DNA from: an uncultured Clostridia bacterium
GTDB taxonomy: Bacteria > Bacillota > Clostridia > TANB77 > CAG-508
Direction of reading: 5' to 3'
Assembly: GCA_934149115.1 (NCBI GenBank)
Contig: CAKPDW010000001.1
Span: forward strand, 1-52,413
Length of the DNA: 52,413 nucleotides
The stretch's first letter is position 1. Every line of letters begins with the position of its first letter. Positions 1 through 7,808 of this stretch are shown here, piece after piece. The notes below the pieces were generated by a model. It did not search any database. It worked only from the letters and a program-made list of their open reading frames with translations, and was not told the origin of the DNA. A program made the translations under genes and the position numbers.

Positions 1-2
1 AA

Positions 3-392
3 ATTGTGGGTGACATTTATGATGAGTATGACCCTGTTGAGGAAAAATATGAAAAAATAGATGAAAATACTTATATTGTTGATGGACAGATTTCTATTTA
101 TGATTTTGAGAAATTAATTGGCATAAAAAATATTGAAACAGAGTGTGATACTTTATCAGGTTACTTAATGGAATTATTGGATAGAGTTCCGACAGAAGAA
201 GAAAATCCTATAATAGAAACTGATAAGCTTGTTTTTAAGATTCAGGAATTTGATGAAAGAAGAATTGCAAAAGTCAAAGTTTGTAAAATAAATAATTCTA
301 AGAAAACGAAACCAAAAGAGGAAGAAAAAAAAGAGAAGAAAAAATCGACAAAAAATGACAAAAAAGAAGTTGACATAAAGAATAAAGAGTAG
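3..392 (+). CDS. CNNM/CorC (TlyC)-type membrane-associated protein, C-terminal part only
   Basis: The 5' end lies outside the window; the reading frame is open from base 3. The visible part starts IVGDIYDEYD and continues through VDGQISIYDFEKLIG. This is the start of the CorC_HlyC (transporter-associated) domain that follows the CBS pair in the CNNM/CorC/hemolysin-C family, whose members are linked to magnesium or cobalt export. That domain fills about residues 1-90 of the visible part. A highly charged Lys/Glu tail of about 35 residues follows and ends the protein. The next gene is the magnesium channel mgtE behind an M-box riboswitch, so the two may form a magnesium-handling neighbourhood (inference). 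The mgtE promoter lies inside the last codons of this gene. Confidence 0.8.
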   Translation: MVGDIYDEYDPVEEKYEKIDENTYIVDGQISIYDFEKLIGIKNIETECDTLSGYLMELLDRVPTEEENPIIETDKLVFKIQEFDERRIAKVKVCKINNSKKTKPKEEEKKEKKKSTKNDKKEVDIKNKE

Positions 393-398
393 TATAAT
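370..398 (+). promoter_or_regulatory. Sigma-A promoter for the M-box/mgtE transcript
   Basis: TTGACA at 370-375 and TATAAT at 393-398 are separated by exactly 17 bases, a perfect consensus. The -35 box lies within the end of the upstream coding region. Initiation would be near 405, just before the M-box aptamer. Confidence 0.85.
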
Positions 399-409
399 AA
401 TTTTATTGT

Positions 410-570
410 GAATAGATACATGGTAGGTGAGGCCAGTATAGGGATACGGGTTACTGCCGCAAACTAGTGGAGACACTACGCGCAGGTTAACAGAGAATGT
501 CGAATCAAGGCATGCTTTAATGTAATTTCATTGCCCTATAACGCTGAAGCTTGTACGGTATATGGATAAT
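410..570 (+). ncRNA. M-box (ykoK leader) magnesium riboswitch aptamer
   Basis: The stretch carries the conserved M-box core: GGTAGGTGAGGC at 422-433, then ATAGGGATACGGGTTACTGCC, then a GGAGACACTACG arm, GTTAACAGAGAATGTCGAA, and a closing ACGCTGAAGCTTGTACGG. These landmarks and their order match the known Mg2+-sensing M-box of Firmicutes. It lies directly upstream of mgtE, its usual target, and is followed by an intrinsic terminator at 597-636. The expected behaviour is premature termination when Mg2+ is high. The exact ends are approximate because P1 was judged by eye. Confidence 0.9.
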
Positions 571-596
571 AATTTGAATTAATTGAATATTAATTT

Positions 597-636
597 AGAG
601 TCTTATTACTGTGCAAAAGTAAAAGACTCTTTTTTT
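597..636 (+). terminator. Expression-platform terminator of the M-box
   Basis: AGAGTCTT at 597-604 pairs perfectly with AAGACTCT at 623-630, followed by a run of T to 636. It sits between the aptamer and the mgtE ribosome binding site, so it is the likely Mg2+-controlled off switch. Confidence 0.85.
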
Positions 637-702
637 GTATTATATGAAATTGAAATTCTTATAATATAAAAATTAAAATAATGTATGGAAGGAGATAATA
701 AA

Positions 703-2034
703 ATGGTAAAAGAATTACAAAAATTATTAGAAGAAAAAAAGTATGCAGAAATTCATAAATTATTAGGAAGTGTTAATAGTGCTGATATCCCGAGTATTTT
801 TGACGAATTAGAAGATGAACAGATTGTAGTGGTTTACCGTTTATTATCGAAGGACACTGCAGCTGAAGCTTTTGTTGAATTGGATCATGACATGCAAGAA
901 AAATTGATAAATGGATTAACTGATAGTGAGTTAAAAAATGTATTAGATGATATTTTTATGGATGATACTGTTGATTTGATTGAAGAAATGCCTGCAAATG
1001 TTGTAAAACGTATATTAAAGACTCAAAATTCAGAAGATAGAAAGTTGATAAATGAACTTTTGAGATATCCAGAGGATAGTGCTGGAAGTATTATGACAAC
1101 TGAGTTTGTGGATTTGAAAGAAAATATGTCTACAAAAGATGCTATGGAAAAAATAAAAAAAGTTGGAGATGATGTTGAAAGTATATATGTATGTTATGTA
1201 CTTACTTTAACTAGAAAATTAATAGGAATTGTTTCTTTAAAAGATTTGATTATGGCTGATGAAAATTCCTTAGTAAAAGATATTATGGATACTAATTTTA
1301 TTAAGGTTTCTACATTGGAAGAACAAGAGGATGTTGCTAAAAAGTTTGATAAATATGATGAGATTTCTTTACCAGTTGTAGATAATGAAAATAGATTAGT
1401 TGGTATTGTAACAGTTGATGATGCTATGGATGTTATGCATGAAGAAATGGATGAAGATTTTGAAAAAATGGCTGCTATTACACCTAGTGATGATACATAT
1501 TTTAAAACTAGTGTATTTAAACATGCAAGAAATAGAATTTTTTGGTTGCTTATTTTGATGATTTCGTCTACAATTACAGGAGGGGTTATTACTCAATATG
1601 AAAATGCATTTGCTGCACTTCCTTTATTGGTAGCATTTTTACCAATGGTAATGGGAACAGGTGGAAATTGTGGTTCACAGAGTTCTACTTTAATTATTAG
1701 AGGTTTAGCAAATGACGAAATAAAATTAAAAGATTTTTTAAAAGCTTGGTGGAAAGAAGTTAGAGTTGCTGTTTTGGTTGGTATGGCATTATTTATAGCT
1801 AATTCAATAAGAATATTAGCTCAATACAAAGATATTAAGTTAGCAATTATTGTAGGCTGTACATTAATGGGAACGGTTACAATTGCAAAGTCTTTAGGAT
1901 GTTTATTACCAATGGTAGCAAAAAAATTAAAAATGGATCCAGCTATTATGGCTGCACCGTTGATAAGTACTATATTAGATACATGTTCAGTATTTATTTA
2001 TTTTAATATTGCTACTTTAGTTATGGGATTATAA
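703..2034 (+). CDS. mgtE: MgtE magnesium channel/transporter
   Basis: Mg2+-selective channel of the inner membrane, 443 aa. The MgtE_N helical repeat domain is at about residues 1-125, a CBS pair at about 125-250, and the membrane domain of about five helices at about 275-443. The signature GTGGNCGSQSSTLIIRGLA in the pore region is diagnostic. An ATG at 685 is in frame, but the ribosome binding site GGAAGGAG at 687-694 sits after it and is well spaced for the ATG at 703, so I place the start there. Transcription is expected to be controlled by the upstream M-box. mscL follows after 23 bases, probably on the same transcript. Confidence 0.95.
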   Translation: MVKELQKLLEEKKYAEIHKLLGSVNSADIPSIFDELEDEQIVVVYRLLSKDTAAEAFVELDHDMQEKLINGLTDSELKNVLDDIFMDDTVDLIEEMPANVVKRILKTQNSEDRKLINELLRYPEDSAGSIMTTEFVDLKENMSTKDAMEKIKKVGDDVESIYVCYVLTLTRKLIGIVSLKDLIMADENSLVKDIMDTNFIKVSTLEEQEDVAKKFDKYDEISLPVVDNENRLVGIVTVDDAMDVMHEEMDEDFEKMAAITPSDDTYFKTSVFKHARNRIFWLLILMISSTITGGVITQYENAFAALPLLVAFLPMVMGTGGNCGSQSSTLIIRGLANDEIKLKDFLKAWWKEVRVAVLVGMALFIANSIRILAQYKDIKLAIIVGCTLMGTVTIAKSLGCLLPMVAKKLKMDPAIMAAPLISTILDTCSVFIYFNIATLVMGL

Positions 2035-2057
2035 ATAAAGAATAAAAGGAGTAAGAG

Positions 2058-2540
2058 ATGAAGTTTTTTAAAGAGTTTAAAGAATTTGCTATGAAGGGAA
2101 ATGCTTTTGATATGGCAATTGGTTTAGTAATTGGAGGTGCTTTTCAATCAATTATTAAATCATTAGTTGAGGACATAATTATGCCATTTACAGCACTTTT
2201 TACAGGAAGTGTAGATTATACTGATTGGGTTATAAATGTTTCTAGTGCACAAATTAGAATCGGATCTTTTATTACAGCTTTGATAAATTTTTTAATTATA
2301 GCATTATCAATTTTTATAGCTTTAAAAATTGTGAATGGAATTAACAAACGTTTGGAAAGAATGAATAAGGAAGTTGAAGGAAAACTAAGTAAGAAATTTA
2401 GAAAAGGTAAGAAAAAGAAAGAAGAAAAGAAGGAACCTGAAACAAAAATATGTCCATATTGTTTATCAGAGATAAAATATAAAGCAACTAGATGTCCTAA
2501 TTGTACATCTGAACTTAAAGAAACTGTTTTAAAAAATTAA
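2058..2540 (+). CDS. mscL: Large-conductance mechanosensitive channel MscL with C-terminal zinc ribbon
   Basis: Stretch-activated channel that releases solutes on hypo-osmotic shock. Residues 1-100 match MscL: an amphipathic N-terminus (KEFKEFAMKGNAFDMAIG), TM1, a short extracellular loop and TM2. In place of a plain C-terminal helix, a Lys-rich linker (about 108-127) leads to a zinc-ribbon-like module with Cys132, Cys135, Cys146 and Cys149. At 160 aa it is a little longer than the usual 130-150. A strong AAAGGAG lies ahead of the start. The gene shares a transcript with mgtE and ends at the terminator at 2560-2595. Similar Cys-rich tails occur in some other bacterial MscL proteins, to my knowledge; their role is unknown to me. 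Confidence 0.93.
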   Translation: MKFFKEFKEFAMKGNAFDMAIGLVIGGAFQSIIKSLVEDIIMPFTALFTGSVDYTDWVINVSSAQIRIGSFITALINFLIIALSIFIALKIVNGINKRLERMNKEVEGKLSKKFRKGKKKKEEKKEPETKICPYCLSEIKYKATRCPNCTSELKETVLKN

Positions 2541-2559
2541 TAACATATAGAATATTGGA

Positions 2560-2595
2560 GAAATATACCATTTTGGAGGTATGTTTCTTTTTTTT
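2560..2595 (+). terminator. Intrinsic terminator between mscL and clpC
   Basis: GAAATATACC (2560-2569) pairs with GGTATGTTTC (2578-2587) with one G-U pair, followed by eight T. It ends the mgtE-mscL unit. It lies only about 30 bases before the clpC start and I see no good promoter after it, so it could also act as an attenuator for clpC (inference). Confidence 0.75.
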
Positions 2596-2625
2596 GTGTA
2601 AATAATATATTTGAGGTGTATGTAC

Positions 2626-4839
2626 ATGGAATATAAATTAACTGAGGCTGCAAAAAATGTTTGGAATATTTCAGAAGAATTTGCTAAGCAAATGGGTCAT
2701 TCTTATTTAGGAACTGAGCATATATTATATGGACTAATAAAAAATGAGCTTGGTGTTGTTGCAAGTATTTTTAAAGAAAATAAAATTAATGTTGAATATG
2801 TTTATAAAATGATTGAGGAGATTATAGGGAAGAATAAGAGCATTGATAAATTGCTTGGAACGACACCTAGACTTAGGTATACTATGGAGTGTGCTTATTT
2901 AGAATCTAAAAAAATTGGTTCAGAATATATTGGAACAGAGCAAATGATGGTATCATTGTTTTCAGATAAAGAGTCGCTTGGTTGTAAGATTGCTGTTGAT
3001 TCTGGTATAGATGTTAATTTAATGATTAAACAGTTGTACAAAAAGATTTACAGTGATTCTGATGAAAAGAAAAATAATACGAAAATGATTGAATTGACTA
3101 AGTATGGGATTGATTTGACAGAAATGGCTTTGCAGGGTGAATTTGATGGTGCATATGGACGTGAAAAAGAGATTTCGAGAATTATTGAAATTTTAGGAAG
3201 ACGTAATAAAAATAATCCATGTTTGATAGGAGAAGCTGGTGTTGGAAAAACAGCTATTATTGAAGAATTAGCTTTAAGAATATGTAAGGGAAATGTAGAT
3301 GATTTCTTGAAAGATAAAAAAATTATTAGTTTAGATTTGACTCAATTATTAGCTGGAAGTAAATATAGAGGAGATTTTGAAGATAGGTTAAAAAAGTGTA
3401 TAAAAGAGATTAGAGATAATAAAAATATTATAGTATTTATTGATGAAGTGCATATGATTGTTGGTGCAGGTGCAGCAGAAGGTGCAATTGATGCAGCTAA
3501 TATATTAAAACCTTTGCTTGCTAGGGGAGAGTTACAATTGATTGGTGCTACCACAATGGAGGAATATAGAAAATATATTGAAAAAGATACTGCTCTTGCC
3601 AGAAGATTTCAATCAGTAATTGTAAGAGAACCTTCTTATGAAGATACTATAAAAATATTAGAACAAACTAAAAGCAATTATGAACAATATCATAATGTAA
3701 GTATTTCTAAGAAGGCTATAGAATCAGCTGTTAGACTTTCTATAAAATATATTCCTGAGAAATATTTGCCTGATAAAGCCATTGATTTACTTGATGAATC
3801 TGCATCTAGAGTTAAAATCAATGGACTAAAAGAGACTGTGGATGAGGCTGATGTCGAAAAGGTAATTACTGAATTGGTGGGTATTCCATTAAAAAATGTA
3901 AATGAATCACAAATGGAAAAATTGAGATGTATAAAGAAAAAAATTAGTGATAGAATTATTGGACAAGATGATGCTGTAGATAGTGTTGTTAGAGTGCTTA
4001 AGAGGGGAAGTTTAAAACTAAAAGATTCTAGTAGACCTATTGGAAGTTTGCTTTTTTTAGGACCTACTGGTGTGGGAAAAACTGAAATGGCAAAAGTTAT
4101 AGCTGAAGAATTTTTTGGAAATCCCAAAAATATAATTAGGTTAGATATGTCTGAATATATGGAACCAAATGCTGTTTCAAAATTGATTGGTGCACCACCT
4201 GGTTATGTTGGTTATAATGATGAAAAGAATCTAGTTAATGAAGTTAGGAAAATGCCATATTGTGTATTGCTTTTTGATGAAATTGAAAAAGCTCATAGTG
4301 ATGTATTAAATGTGTTATTACAGATTATGGAAGATGGAAAACTTACAAATTCTAATGGTGTTGTTGCTAATTTTCAAGAGACTTTGGTAATTCTTACTTC
4401 TAATATTGGAGCAGATATTATGAATAAGAAAAATGGTATTGGATTCAAAAGTGGAGAATATGATTTTAGAAGAAAAGATGTTATTAATGAAATAAAAAGA
4501 TTTTTGAAAATCGAATTGATAAATAGATTAGATGAAATTATTATTTTTAAACATTTGAACGAAAAAAATATTTATGATATTTTGGATAAACAGTTAGATG
4601 AGTTGAAAAAAGTAATGAGAAAAAAGGAAATTATATTTGATGTTTCAGAAAATTTGAAGTGGCATATAGTTAGAAAATGTGATTATTTTCAGTATGGAGC
4701 TAGAACAGTTAGGAGAGAAATAGAGAAAAATATTGAAGATTTTATTGTTGAAAAATTGATTTATAAAGAAATTAATTTTAGAAAAAAGATATTGTTAGAT
4801 TTTGATGAAAGCAATAAAAAGGTTATTATTTCAAAGTAA
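2626..4839 (+). CDS. ClpC/ClpA-type AAA+ unfoldase lacking the middle domain
   Basis: ATP-driven unfoldase expected to feed ClpP. From the N-terminus: a Clp_N double repeat (about 1-145); AAA-1 with Walker A GEAGVGKT at 202-209 and Walker B VFIDE near 270; AAA-2 with GPTGVGKT at 479-486 and LLFDEIEKAH near 548. GIGF at 604-607 corresponds to the (L/I/V)GF loop that docks ClpP. The protein is 737 aa, against about 810 for typical ClpC. The coiled-coil middle domain that should follow LLDESASRVK (about 388-397) is absent, and the chain goes straight to the VGIPL linker as in ClpA. The start is ATG 2626 with GAGGTG seven bases upstream, rather than TTG 2611. No CtsR or CIRCE operator and no mcsA/mcsB neighbours were seen. 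Confidence 0.9.
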   Translation: MEYKLTEAAKNVWNISEEFAKQMGHSYLGTEHILYGLIKNELGVVASIFKENKINVEYVYKMIEEIIGKNKSIDKLLGTTPRLRYTMECAYLESKKIGSEYIGTEQMMVSLFSDKESLGCKIAVDSGIDVNLMIKQLYKKIYSDSDEKKNNTKMIELTKYGIDLTEMALQGEFDGAYGREKEISRIIEILGRRNKNNPCLIGEAGVGKTAIIEELALRICKGNVDDFLKDKKIISLDLTQLLAGSKYRGDFEDRLKKCIKEIRDNKNIIVFIDEVHMIVGAGAAEGAIDAANILKPLLARGELQLIGATTMEEYRKYIEKDTALARRFQSVIVREPSYEDTIKILEQTKSNYEQYHNVSISKKAIESAVRLSIKYIPEKYLPDKAIDLLDESASRVKINGLKETVDEADVEKVITELVGIPLKNVNESQMEKLRCIKKKISDRIIGQDDAVDSVVRVLKRGSLKLKDSSRPIGSLLFLGPTGVGKTEMAKVIAEEFFGNPKNIIRLDMSEYMEPNAVSKLIGAPPGYVGYNDEKNLVNEVRKMPYCVLLFDEIEKAHSDVLNVLLQIMEDGKLTNSNGVVANFQETLVILTSNIGADIMNKKNGIGFKSGEYDFRRKDVINEIKRFLKIELINRLDEIIIFKHLNEKNIYDILDKQLDELKKVMRKKEIIFDVSENLKWHIVRKCDYFQYGARTVRREIEKNIEDFIVEKLIYKEINFRKKILLDFDESNKKVIISK

Positions 4840-4849
4840 TAACCTTTTT
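4816..4849. terminator. Bidirectional terminator between clpC and uraA-upp
   Basis: AAAAAGGTTATTA (4816-4828) pairs perfectly with TAATAACCTTTTT (4837-4849). A and T runs on the two sides let it work for the convergent genes on both strands. The clpC stop codon lies inside the hairpin. Confidence 0.85.
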
Positions 4850-4873
4850 ATTAAAAGTAGAGAATAAATATTT

Positions 4874-6856
4874 TTATTTTGTTCCGTAAATTCTATCTCC
4901 AGCATCACCTAATCCAGGTACTATATATGCGTTTTCATTTAGATGGTCATCAATTTTTGCACAATATATTTGTACATCTGGATGTTTTTCTTGAACTTTT
5001 TTTAGTCCTTCAGGTGCTGCAATTATACATAAGAATTTAATTTTTTCAACGTTTTTTTCTTTTAGTAAATCAATTGCGTCAATTGCACTTCCACCTGTTG
5101 CTAGCATAGGGTCTAGAAGAATGACTTCTTTTTCTTCAATGTTTTTAGGAACTTTGAAAAAGTAGTTTACAGGTTTATGTGTTTTTTCATCTCTATACAT
5201 TCCTATGTGTCCGATTTTTGCATTTGGTATAACTGTTATTACACCATCAAGCATTCCCATGCCTGCTCTTAATATTGGTACAAATGCATATTTATCTTCA
5301 TTTAATTTTTTAGTTTTCATTTTACATATAGGTGTTTCAATTTCTGTATCTTCTAATTTTGCGTCTTCCATTGCTTTATAGCAAAGGAAAGTTCCTATTT
5401 CTTTAGCTAGTTCTCTGAATTCTTTTGTTCCTGTGTTTTTATTTCTTAATATCCCTAATTTATGTTCAATTAAAGGATGTTTTAATTCGATTATTTCTTT
5501 TTTATCATCTTTCATTTCTGATTGCTCCTTTGTTATATTATTTTGTGATTCTGTAATGTTTTCTTCTTTTTCGTTTGGTAATAGTAGATTTAATAGAATA
5601 CCTATTATTGCTGCTAAACTCATTCCTGAGAAGGATAGTGAAAAGTCACCATAATTGAATGATAATATAGCGCCTCCAAGTCCTAGTACTAGCATACTTG
5701 ATGCAAGAATTACATTTTTATTTTTTCCAAAATCAATTTTGTTTTCAATTAAAACTTTTAGACCATTTACAGCTATAAATCCGTAAAGTAAAAGAGATAC
5801 ACCACCAAGTACGCAATCTGGTATTGTACTAACTACTGCTGTAAATTTTCCTAGAAATCCTAGACATATTGCGAAGATTGCTGCAAGTCCGATTACCCAA
5901 ACTGAAGCTATTTTTGTCATACCAACTACTGAAGTATTTTCACCATATGTTGTGTTTGCTGGTCCACCAAGAAGACCTGCTACGAAAGTAGCTATTCCAT
6001 CTCCAAGAAGTGTTTTATCAAGTCCTGGATTTTTTAATAAGTCTTTTCCTATAATTGCACTTAAAGCTGTATGATCACCAATATGTTCAGCTATTGTTAC
6101 TAGAGCTACAGGAGCTATAGTTAATGCTGCTGCTAGTGATGGGGTATAGCTTAAAAATGGTATGTTAAAATGTGGAATACTAAAAAATGAAGCCTTTATG
6201 ATAGGTTGAAAATCAACTAGTCCAAAACATATTGCACTAATATATCCAACAATTATTCCTATTAAAAATGGAATTATTTTTAAAAATCCTTTTCCTCTTA
6301 CCATTATTAATGCTGTTGTTAAAAATGTTATTAATGCTACAATTACACCTTTCCATTCTAATTTTGAATCTGATGCAAGTCCTATTTGACTTATGGCATT
6401 AGGGGCTAAGCCTAATCCTATTATCATTATCATTGGACCAATTACAATAGGTGGTAATAATTTGTGAATCCATTCTTTGCCTATGAATCTTATAATGATT
6501 GAGAATATTATATATATTATACCGACAATCATAATTCCTGTCATTGCTCCAGCGATTCCACCTTTTGTATAACCAATTGCAATTGGAGCAATAAAGGCAA
6601 ATGAACTTCCTAGGTATACAGGAGATTTCGCTTTAGTACATATAATATAGATTAATGTTCCTATTCCTGATGTGACTAATGCAACTGGTATTGTTAATAC
6701 TTCTGCTCCTGCTGTTGAATTTACTAATATTGGAACTAAAATTGTTGCTCCAAACATTGCAAATACATGTTGTAGTGCGAGAATAATCCATTGTGCTATT
6801 TTTGGTTTTTCGTTTACGTCTAAAATTAGTTTGCTGTGATTTGTTGTTTCTTCCAT
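4874..6856 (-). CDS. Fusion of uracil permease (UraA) and uracil phosphoribosyltransferase (Upp)
   Basis: One 660-aa reading frame joins two whole proteins. Residues 1 to about 428 are a nucleobase:cation symporter of the UraA/NCS2 type, with many membrane helices and the family-typical segments QHVFAMFGATILVP and TTYGENTSVVGMT. A short polar linker follows (about 429-447). Residues 448-660 are a complete uracil phosphoribosyltransferase, which makes UMP from uracil and PRPP, with the PRPP loop LLDPMLATGGSA and the C-terminal uracil-site segment GLGDAGDRIYGTK. These are normally two genes. The join could couple uptake to trapping of uracil at the inner face of the membrane (inference). A strong internal ribosome binding site in the linker may also yield free Upp. 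Expression is probably controlled by the leader at 6857-7053. Confidence 0.93.
   Translation of the reverse strand: MEETTNHSKLILDVNEKPKIAQWIILALQHVFAMFGATILVPILVNSTAGAEVLTIPVALVTSGIGTLIYIICTKAKSPVYLGSSFAFIAPIAIGYTKGGIAGAMTGIMIVGIIYIIFSIIIRFIGKEWIHKLLPPIVIGPMIMIIGLGLAPNAISQIGLASDSKLEWKGVIVALITFLTTALIMVRGKGFLKIIPFLIGIIVGYISAICFGLVDFQPIIKASFFSIPHFNIPFLSYTPSLAAALTIAPVALVTIAEHIGDHTALSAIIGKDLLKNPGLDKTLLGDGIATFVAGLLGGPANTTYGENTSVVGMTKIASVWVIGLAAIFAICLGFLGKFTAVVSTIPDCVLGGVSLLLYGFIAVNGLKVLIENKIDFGKNKNVILASSMLVLGLGGAILSFNYGDFSLSFSGMSLAAIIGILLNLLLPNEKEENITESQNNITKEQSEMKDDKKEIIELKHPLIEHKLGILRNKNTGTKEFRELAKEIGTFLCYKAMEDAKLEDTEIETPICKMKTKKLNEDKYAFVPILRAGMGMLDGVITVIPNAKIGHIGMYRDEKTHKPVNYFFKVPKNIEEKEVILLDPMLATGGSAIDAIDLLKEKNVEKIKFLCIIAAPEGLKKVQEKHPDVQIYCAKIDDHLNENAYIVPGLGDAGDRIYGTK
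5513..5531 (-). promoter_or_regulatory. upp: Internal ribosome binding site and ATG for free Upp inside the fusion gene
   Basis: Read on the minus strand, AAAGGAG (complement of 5525-5531) is followed after nine bases by an in-frame ATG (complement of 5513-5515, Met448). Starting there would give 213 aa, close to the usual length of stand-alone Upp (about 209). The codons around it encode the linker TKEQSEMKDD. It may be a relic of two separate genes or a working second start. Confidence 0.6.
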
Positions 6857-6886
6857 TACAGAATACCTCCTAAATATTATTGTTTT

Positions 6887-6910
6887 GCTAGATATAGGAC
6901 TGAATCTAGC
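6887..6910 (-). promoter_or_regulatory. Hairpin just ahead of the uraA-upp ribosome binding site
   Basis: GCTAGAT and ATCTAGC form a perfect 7-bp stem around a 10-base loop. Its CTAG core is shared with the terminator stem just upstream in the RNA, so the two could form alternative pairings. No regulator binding consensus was recognised. Confidence 0.45.
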
Positions 6911-6912
6911 AT

Positions 6913-6942
6913 AAAAAAAATACTAGAGATAAATCTAGTATT
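6913..6942 (-). terminator. Intrinsic terminator inside the uraA-upp leader
   Basis: On the minus strand AATACTAGA pairs perfectly with TCTAGTATT (9 bp, loop 6), followed by eight T. It lies about 55 bases before the uraA-upp start and about 110 bases after the predicted transcription start, the arrangement of an attenuator. The stop codon of a 33-codon leader ORF overlaps its 5' arm. Confidence 0.8.
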
Positions 6943-7042
6943 AATTTTGATATTTAATTAATTGGAATGAGAAAATGAAGAAAGTTTTTGCTTTCTTTTT
7001 GCATATTGTATTTAGATATGGATTATTTTTAAAAACTTTCAT
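6941..7042 (-). CDS. Possible 33-aa leader peptide ahead of uraA-upp
   Basis: An ATG at 7042-7040 (minus strand) opens a 33-codon frame beginning MKVFKNNPYL and ending IKYQN. Its TAA shares two bases with the 5' arm of the leader terminator. The predicted transcript starts GGGTGTCAAAA directly before the ATG, giving an 11-base leader with a weak GGTG pairing site six bases upstream. The second half is U-rich and encodes TFFIFSF. The geometry recalls the pyrBI leader of enteric bacteria, where a translating ribosome prevents the attenuator from folding when UTP is low. No conservation data were available, so the frame may be accidental. Confidence 0.4.
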   Translation of the reverse strand: MKVFKNNPYLNTICKKKAKTFFIFSFQLIKYQN

Positions 7043-7058
7043 TTTTGACACCCTTTTT

Positions 7059-7087
7059 ATAATAGTATAAAAATTATTTTTATGCAA
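7059..7087 (-). promoter_or_regulatory. Promoter for the uraA-upp leader
   Basis: On the minus strand TTGCAT (7087-7082) and TATTAT (7064-7059) are 17 bases apart. The bases that follow are AAAAAGGGTGTC, so initiation is most likely at the first G of GGGT (7053). Confidence 0.6.
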
Positions 7088-7116
7088 GTTTTTTTATGTT
7101 GAAATGTTATACTTGG

Positions 7117-7145
7117 TTGAAATTTTATGTAAAGTATGTTAAAAT
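7117..7145 (+). promoter_or_regulatory. Promoter for the twin CPFCGRWH genes
   Basis: TTGAAA (7117-7122) and TAAAAT (7140-7145) have 17-base spacing. It is divergent from the uraA-upp promoter and leaves a leader of about 85 bases before the ATG at 7240. Confidence 0.55.
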
Positions 7146-7239
7146 ACTCAATGTTACCAATAGATAAAGAGTAATATTATAATGAAATTACTCAAAAATT
7201 AGAACTATTCAAATAAATATTAATAATGGAGGTAGAAAT

Positions 7240-7782
7240 ATGAAGCGGAGATTATTACAGCAATTAAAACCTACAAAATATTTGTGTCCTTTTTGTGGGA
7301 GATGGCATGATTGGATGCCTGTTAACAAATCTGATACTATTTATCTTAATTTCACTTCAAAATGGAGCTTTGAAAGATGGCTTGAAAAGCGAAGGGATTT
7401 AGGTCCTTTATATATGCACAGCTTTAGAGATTGTCACTCTAGTCAGTTTTATGCTTATGAAGATACTTTATATTGTGAATTTACACATTGTCTTAATTAT
7501 TCTAGTGCTGACTTGAGAAGTGAAATAAGAATTGAACTTATTAATATTGATTTTGAAAATGCTAGAATTATTTTCGAAACTAAAATGCCAGTGAGAAAAC
7601 AATGCCAGGAGTGTGTTGAATTTGATGAATGTAATATTCCAAAAATGAATGTAGTGAATGATGAAAGGTTGTTATATATACCTGAAGTGTTAAAAAAACA
7701 TTCAGAAAGTAGATATATTATAATTCCTTTAGCTGTTCAATTTGAGAAGAATGAATTTACAAAATTAGTGAAATCCACATGA
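7240..7782 (+). CDS. Cys-rich CPFCGRWH protein A, function unknown
   Basis: I do not recognise this 180-aa protein. It is soluble, with no signal peptide or membrane helix. A CPFCGRWH motif begins at residue 16, a central region of mixed strands follows, and a second Cys cluster QCQECVEFDEC lies near residue 120. The spacing suggests a metal site built from two CxxC units. The start is supported by GGAGG upstream of the ATG. The next gene, 26 bases on, encodes a related protein with the same motifs in the same order, so this is a tandem duplication with strong divergence. It has its own promoter and no recognisable functional neighbours. Confidence 0.75.
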   Translation: MKRRLLQQLKPTKYLCPFCGRWHDWMPVNKSDTIYLNFTSKWSFERWLEKRRDLGPLYMHSFRDCHSSQFYAYEDTLYCEFTHCLNYSSADLRSEIRIELINIDFENARIIFETKMPVRKQCQECVEFDECNIPKMNVVNDERLLYIPEVLKKHSESRYIIIPLAVQFEKNEFTKLVKST

Positions 7783-7808
7783 TTTCTTAAGTATAAGGAG
7801 GAGTTTTT

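Noticed and set aside
174..476. 100-aa minus-strand frame
   Set aside because: It covers the CorC tail antisense and runs into the M-box. It is rich in Phe/Ile as expected for the complement of a Lys/Glu-rich region, and has no ribosome binding site.
6887..6910. PyrR binding loop in the uraA-upp leader
   Set aside because: The loop contains AGTCC, but the rest of the PyrR consensus (CCAGAGAGGCT-like) is missing.
6943..7053. Purine or other known riboswitch in the uraA-upp leader
   Set aside because: None of the conserved core bases of purine, preQ1 or related aptamers could be found.
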